Of a stretch of 7,053 bases of DNA, positions 5,420-7,053 are shown piece after piece; the first letter of the stretch is position 1, and every line of letters starts with the position of its first letter. Below the pieces are notes generated by a model that saw nothing but the letters and a program-made list of their open reading frames with translations, made no database searches and had not been told where the DNA came from. The DNA lies in contig JAMDEE010000007.1 of assembly GCA_023487605.1 (NCBI GenBank), positions 1 through 7,053 on the forward strand, read 5' to 3'. The translations under genes and the position numbers were made by a program. The stretch comes from Patescibacteria group bacterium (GTDB lineage Bacteria; Patescibacteriota; Microgenomatia; Levybacterales; UBA12049).

Positions 5420-5998
5420 CTAGCGCGACAGCGCTTTTAGCGCCAGTCTTATTTTGTCTTCGGTTCTCAACCCCCGGGTTTTTATTTCCCTTAAAGCTTT
5501 TTGCGCCTCCTGGGTTGAAAAACCGAAATTTTTCAAAGCGGCAATTACTTCGTTATTTTCCATCTGGTCTTTGCCCGAAAGGTCAAAATCCTGATTGAGG
5601 CTTCCCATTTTGCTTTTAAGCTCGATGATTATTTTCTGGGCATTTTTAAGCCCCAGGCGCGGAACGGATGTAAAAAACGAAACGTCTCCTTTGACAATAG
5701 CCTCGGTAATCTGGTCTTTTGTGCCGATAGAAAAAATATTTAAAGCCGTTTTGGGGCCGACACCCGAAACCGTAATCAGGCTTTCGAAAAGTTTAAGGTC
5801 GGCGGCTTCGGAAAAACCGAAAAGCTCAAGAGCGTCTTCTCTGACATAAGTAAAAGTGAAAAGGTGGATTTTTTCGTTTGGCGAAAGCTTGGCAAAAAGT
5901 CCGTCGGGAGTTAAAACGCGGTATCCGACTCCGTTTACGTCTATGATTACGTACGGCCTGTCTAAAATTTCGACTATTCCTTTAAGCGAACCTATCAT
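5420..5998 (-). CDS. ruvA: Holliday junction binding protein RuvA
   Basis: RuvA tetramers bind the four-way junction and load RuvB. The 192-residue protein has the N-terminal OB-fold beginning MIGSLKG with GVGYRV (23-28). The acidic-pin residues E54 and D55 lie in VREDALELFGF, and the first helix-hairpin-helix is SGVGPKTAL (78-86). The second helix-hairpin-helix reads VPRLGLKNAQKIIIELK (112-128). Residues about 148-191 form domain III, which binds RuvB. The length is close to that of E. coli RuvA (203). Odd point: the second hairpin has PRLG where most relatives have PGIG. The gene lies 280 bases downstream of ruvC and 82 bases upstream of ruvB. An extended -10 box about 95 bases upstream probably drives ruvA and ruvB. 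No Shine-Dalgarno site precedes the ATG. Confidence 0.96.
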   Translation of the reverse strand: MIGSLKGIVEILDRPYVIIDVNGVGYRVLTPDGLFAKLSPNEKIHLFTFTYVREDALELFGFSEAADLKLFESLITVSGVGPKTALNIFSIGTKDQITEAIVKGDVSFFTSVPRLGLKNAQKIIIELKSKMGSLNQDFDLSGKDQMENNEVIAALKNFGFSTQEAQKALREIKTRGLRTEDKIRLALKALSR

Positions 5999-6002
5999 AA
6001 CA

Positions 6003-6086
6003 TTAGTAATTAGTTACTAGTTACTAGCGTTTAGTTCTTAACTATACGCTATTTACTAGACGCTAGTCTCTACGCTTTGCGTTAGA
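6003..6086. repeat. Twelve consecutive degenerate heptads upstream of ruvA
   Basis: The leader of ruvA divides without remainder into twelve 7-base units. On the plus strand, the first units are TAG-type (TTAGTTA, CTAGTTA, CTAGCGT at 6010-6030). From about 6038, the units end in CTA (TACGCTA, TTTACTA, GACGCTA at 6045-6065). This half-way switch makes the tract roughly palindromic, so the leader RNA could fold. Confidence 0.65.
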
Positions 6087-6089
6087 AGG

Positions 6090-6098
6090 ATTATAGCA
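6090..6098 (-). promoter_or_regulatory. Extended -10 promoter for ruvA-ruvB
   Basis: The minus strand reads TGC then TATAAT (6098-6090), a perfect extended -10. The spacer region upstream holds a run of eight Ts, and no good -35 is found (not essential with an extended -10). The predicted leader before the ruvA ATG is about 85 bases and consists of the heptad tract. Confidence 0.5.
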
Positions 6099-6147
6099 CA
6101 GAAAAAAAATTACCGATTACAGATTAAAGGTAGTACGCCGCGAGGGT

Positions 6148-6222
6148 GTTCGTTTTGAGGTGAATTGAAAGCCGTCGCATCTTTTTGAGGCAAACTCCAA
6201 AAAAGGCTTTCGTTTAGCGAAC
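6148..6222. other. Nested inverted repeats between ruvC and ruvA
   Basis: Three roughly concentric pairs are visible: GTTCG (6148-6152) with CGAAC (6218-6222); GAAAGCC (6167-6173) with GGCTTTC (6205-6211); and TTTTTGAG (6182-6189) with CTCCAAAAA (6195-6203, one bulged base) around the loop GCAAA. The rest of the 280-base gap has no open frame of note. The element could end ruvC transcription on the minus strand or be a small structured RNA. Confidence 0.4.
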
Positions 6223-6278
6223 GGGGTTGTTTCTATGAATTATGTTTTGTTTGGCGAGCGTCATCCTCAAATACGTAA

Positions 6279-6761
6279 CTACCGAGCGGCGCTCCGATAG
6301 GAAAATGCATGGGTTACCGCAATTGCCAGGGCGTCTGCCGTATCGTCGGGTTTTGGCACGGTTTTAAGATTTAAGATTGTTTTTATCATTTTTCCCACCT
6401 GTTCTTTTTCTGCCCTGCCGTAACCCGTGACTGCGATTTTAACCTGTAAAGGAGTATAAATATAGTTTTTTATTTTACTTTCGGCTCCCGCCAGCAATAC
6501 GACTCCCCTTGCCTGCCCGACGACAAACGCGGTTTTTGCATTTGTATTAAAAAATAACTCCTCAACCGCCAGGGCATCCGGCGAATATTTTTTTATAAGA
6601 CTTAAAATATTCCTGTGGATTGCCGCGAGCCTTTGGGAAACTTCCATACTTGGCGGAGTCTCTATACACCCGAAGCTTTTAACTTTTAACTTTGAACCTT
6701 GAACTTCGACCACTCCCCAACCGCATCTTCCTATTCCGGGGTCGATACCGAGTATAACCAT
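6279..6761 (-). CDS. ruvC: Holliday junction resolvase RuvC
   Basis: RuvC is the dimeric endonuclease that cuts symmetric strands of a Holliday junction in the RuvAB complex. The 160-residue protein has the RNase H-like fold with all four acidic metal ligands: D7 in GIDPG, E67 in AVEELFFN, and D140 and D143 in PDDTADALAIA. GQARGV (82-87) and TGYGRAEKEQV (112-122) are also family-typical. It is slightly shorter at the C-terminus than E. coli RuvC (173), with no core loss. The open frame extends 25 codons further upstream, but that part is heptad-repeat DNA and the family begins at MVILGIDPG, so I chose the ATG at 6761. A TATTAT box lies 6 bases before it. Codons 19-30 are built from five 7-base repeat units without changing the normal protein length. 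Confidence 0.96.
   Translation of the reverse strand: MVILGIDPGIGRCGWGVVEVQGSKLKVKSFGCIETPPSMEVSQRLAAIHRNILSLIKKYSPDALAVEELFFNTNAKTAFVVGQARGVVLLAGAESKIKNYIYTPLQVKIAVTGYGRAEKEQVGKMIKTILNLKTVPKPDDTADALAIAVTHAFSYRSAAR
6673..6707 (-). repeat. Five heptad units inside the ruvC coding sequence
   Basis: Read on the minus strand from 6707, the bases fall into GAAGTTC, AAGGTTC, then AAAGTTA twice, then AAAGCTT. This is the same kind of 7-base unit that fills the gaps between genes. Here it encodes residues 19-30 of RuvC (EVQGSKLKVKSF). Confidence 0.6.
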
Positions 6762-6767
6762 GGCAAT

Positions 6768-6776
6768 ATAATACCA
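6768..6776 (-). promoter_or_regulatory. Extended -10 promoter of ruvC
   Basis: The minus strand reads TGG then TATTAT (6776-6768), followed by six bases and the ruvC ATG at 6761. No good -35 is seen. The spacing predicts a leaderless mRNA and supports the shorter start. Confidence 0.5.
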
Positions 6777-6781
6777 TAACG

Positions 6782-6915
6782 AAGATTTCCGATTACTGAT
6801 TTCTGATTTATGAATGGAATTTTTGAAATCAGACATTTTTGAAGTTTTTAAACTTGAAATTTTGGTTATTTTGGTTTTGAGATTATTTAGGATTTAGATA
6901 TTAGTAATTAGAACT
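6782..6915. repeat. Heptad-repeat tract upstream of ruvC
   Basis: The gap between ruvC and the transposase fragment consists of 7-base units. On the plus strand: AAGATTT, CCGATTA and CTGATTT twice (6782-6809), then from about 6837 units such as AACTTGA and AATTTTG. Apart from the ruvC -10, nothing gene-like was seen here. Confidence 0.55.
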
Positions 6916-6938
6916 TGCCCTGCTGCCGGTATGTTTCC

Positions 6939-7053
6939 TTAAATATCCGTCATTATGTTAAACTTTTTCAGTATATCATTAGGTGTTTGCATATCAAGAG
7001 AGAGATGCGCTCTTTTTGTGTGATAATATTCAAGATAATCAGTTAATTCTTTT
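6939..7053 (-). CDS. DDE transposase (integrase core), last 37 residues, runs off right edge
   Basis: The fragment reads DYLEYYHTKRAHLSL followed by a P-rich turn (QTPNDIL) and ends at TAA (6941-6939). The Y-H/N-x-x-R-x-H-x-x-L pattern and the following TP are typical of the end of the rve integrase core in IS3, IS481 and related transposases, just after the catalytic glutamate, which must lie beyond the edge. These enzymes move insertion sequences by DNA strand transfer. The protein end is natural-looking, but whether the element is complete cannot be judged here. The outer end of the insertion sequence should lie in about 6905-6938, before the heptad DNA; I cannot define the terminal repeat without its other copy. 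Confidence 0.8.
   Translation of the reverse strand, partial: KELTDYLEYYHTKRAHLSLDMQTPNDILKKFNIMTDI

Noticed and set aside
6003..6086. CRISPR array
   Set aside because: The repeated units are 7 bases, degenerate and directly adjoining; there are no unique spacers and no cas genes.
6762..6836. 25-codon N-terminal extension of RuvC
   Set aside because: The extra codons are heptad-repeat DNA, the family begins at MVILGIDPG, and a -10 box lies between the two starts.
1..7053. Alternative genetic code with TGA read as glycine
   Set aside because: No gene ends in TGA, which first raised the idea, but none contains an in-frame TGA either, and the conserved glycines in RuvA, RuvB and RuvC can be read as GGN codons.

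Overview
The window looks like a chromosomal piece of a small-genome, AT-rich bacterium. My best guess is a Candidate Phyla Radiation (Patescibacteria) lineage, but this is inferred from style (compact genes, no visible Shine-Dalgarno sites, start codons sitting right behind -10 boxes, degenerate short repeats in the gaps). No rRNA or other marker here proves it. All complete genes read through in the standard bacterial code and end in TAA or TAG.

Layout. Positions 1-1802 hold a divergent restriction-modification pair: on the minus strand, the first 401 residues of a combined nuclease/N6-adenine methyltransferase that runs off the left edge, and on the plus strand a small solo PD-(D/E)XK nuclease-like protein. 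Their promoters are back to back. Positions 1803-2045 are a palindrome-rich gap, followed by an acidic protein of unknown family (2046-2459). Positions 2636-3265 encode a RelE/HigB-type toxin followed by an XRE/HigA-type antitoxin, with a perfect 30-bp palindrome between them. Positions 3387-4172 encode a cytoplasmic HExxH zinc metalloprotease with its own promoter. A 72-bp imperfect direct repeat lies just before the toxin and again just after the metalloprotease, so it brackets that three-gene segment.

The right half is the Holliday-junction module on the minus strand, in the order ruvC, ruvA, ruvB (6761 down to 4282). RuvA binds the junction, RuvB drives branch migration and RuvC cuts. ruvA and ruvB probably form one transcript. 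ruvC has its own start signal and is separated from ruvA by a 280-bp gap with nested inverted repeats. Beyond ruvC, the right edge holds the last 37 residues of a DDE transposase (integrase core), so this side borders a mobile element.

Two features run across the whole window. First, several genes have a good -10 box ending only 6-9 bases before the start codon and no Shine-Dalgarno site, which predicts leaderless mRNAs. Second, almost every intergenic gap is built from degenerate 7-base units in tandem, and the same pattern continues inside the ruvC reading frame. No CRISPR array, tRNA or rRNA was seen.
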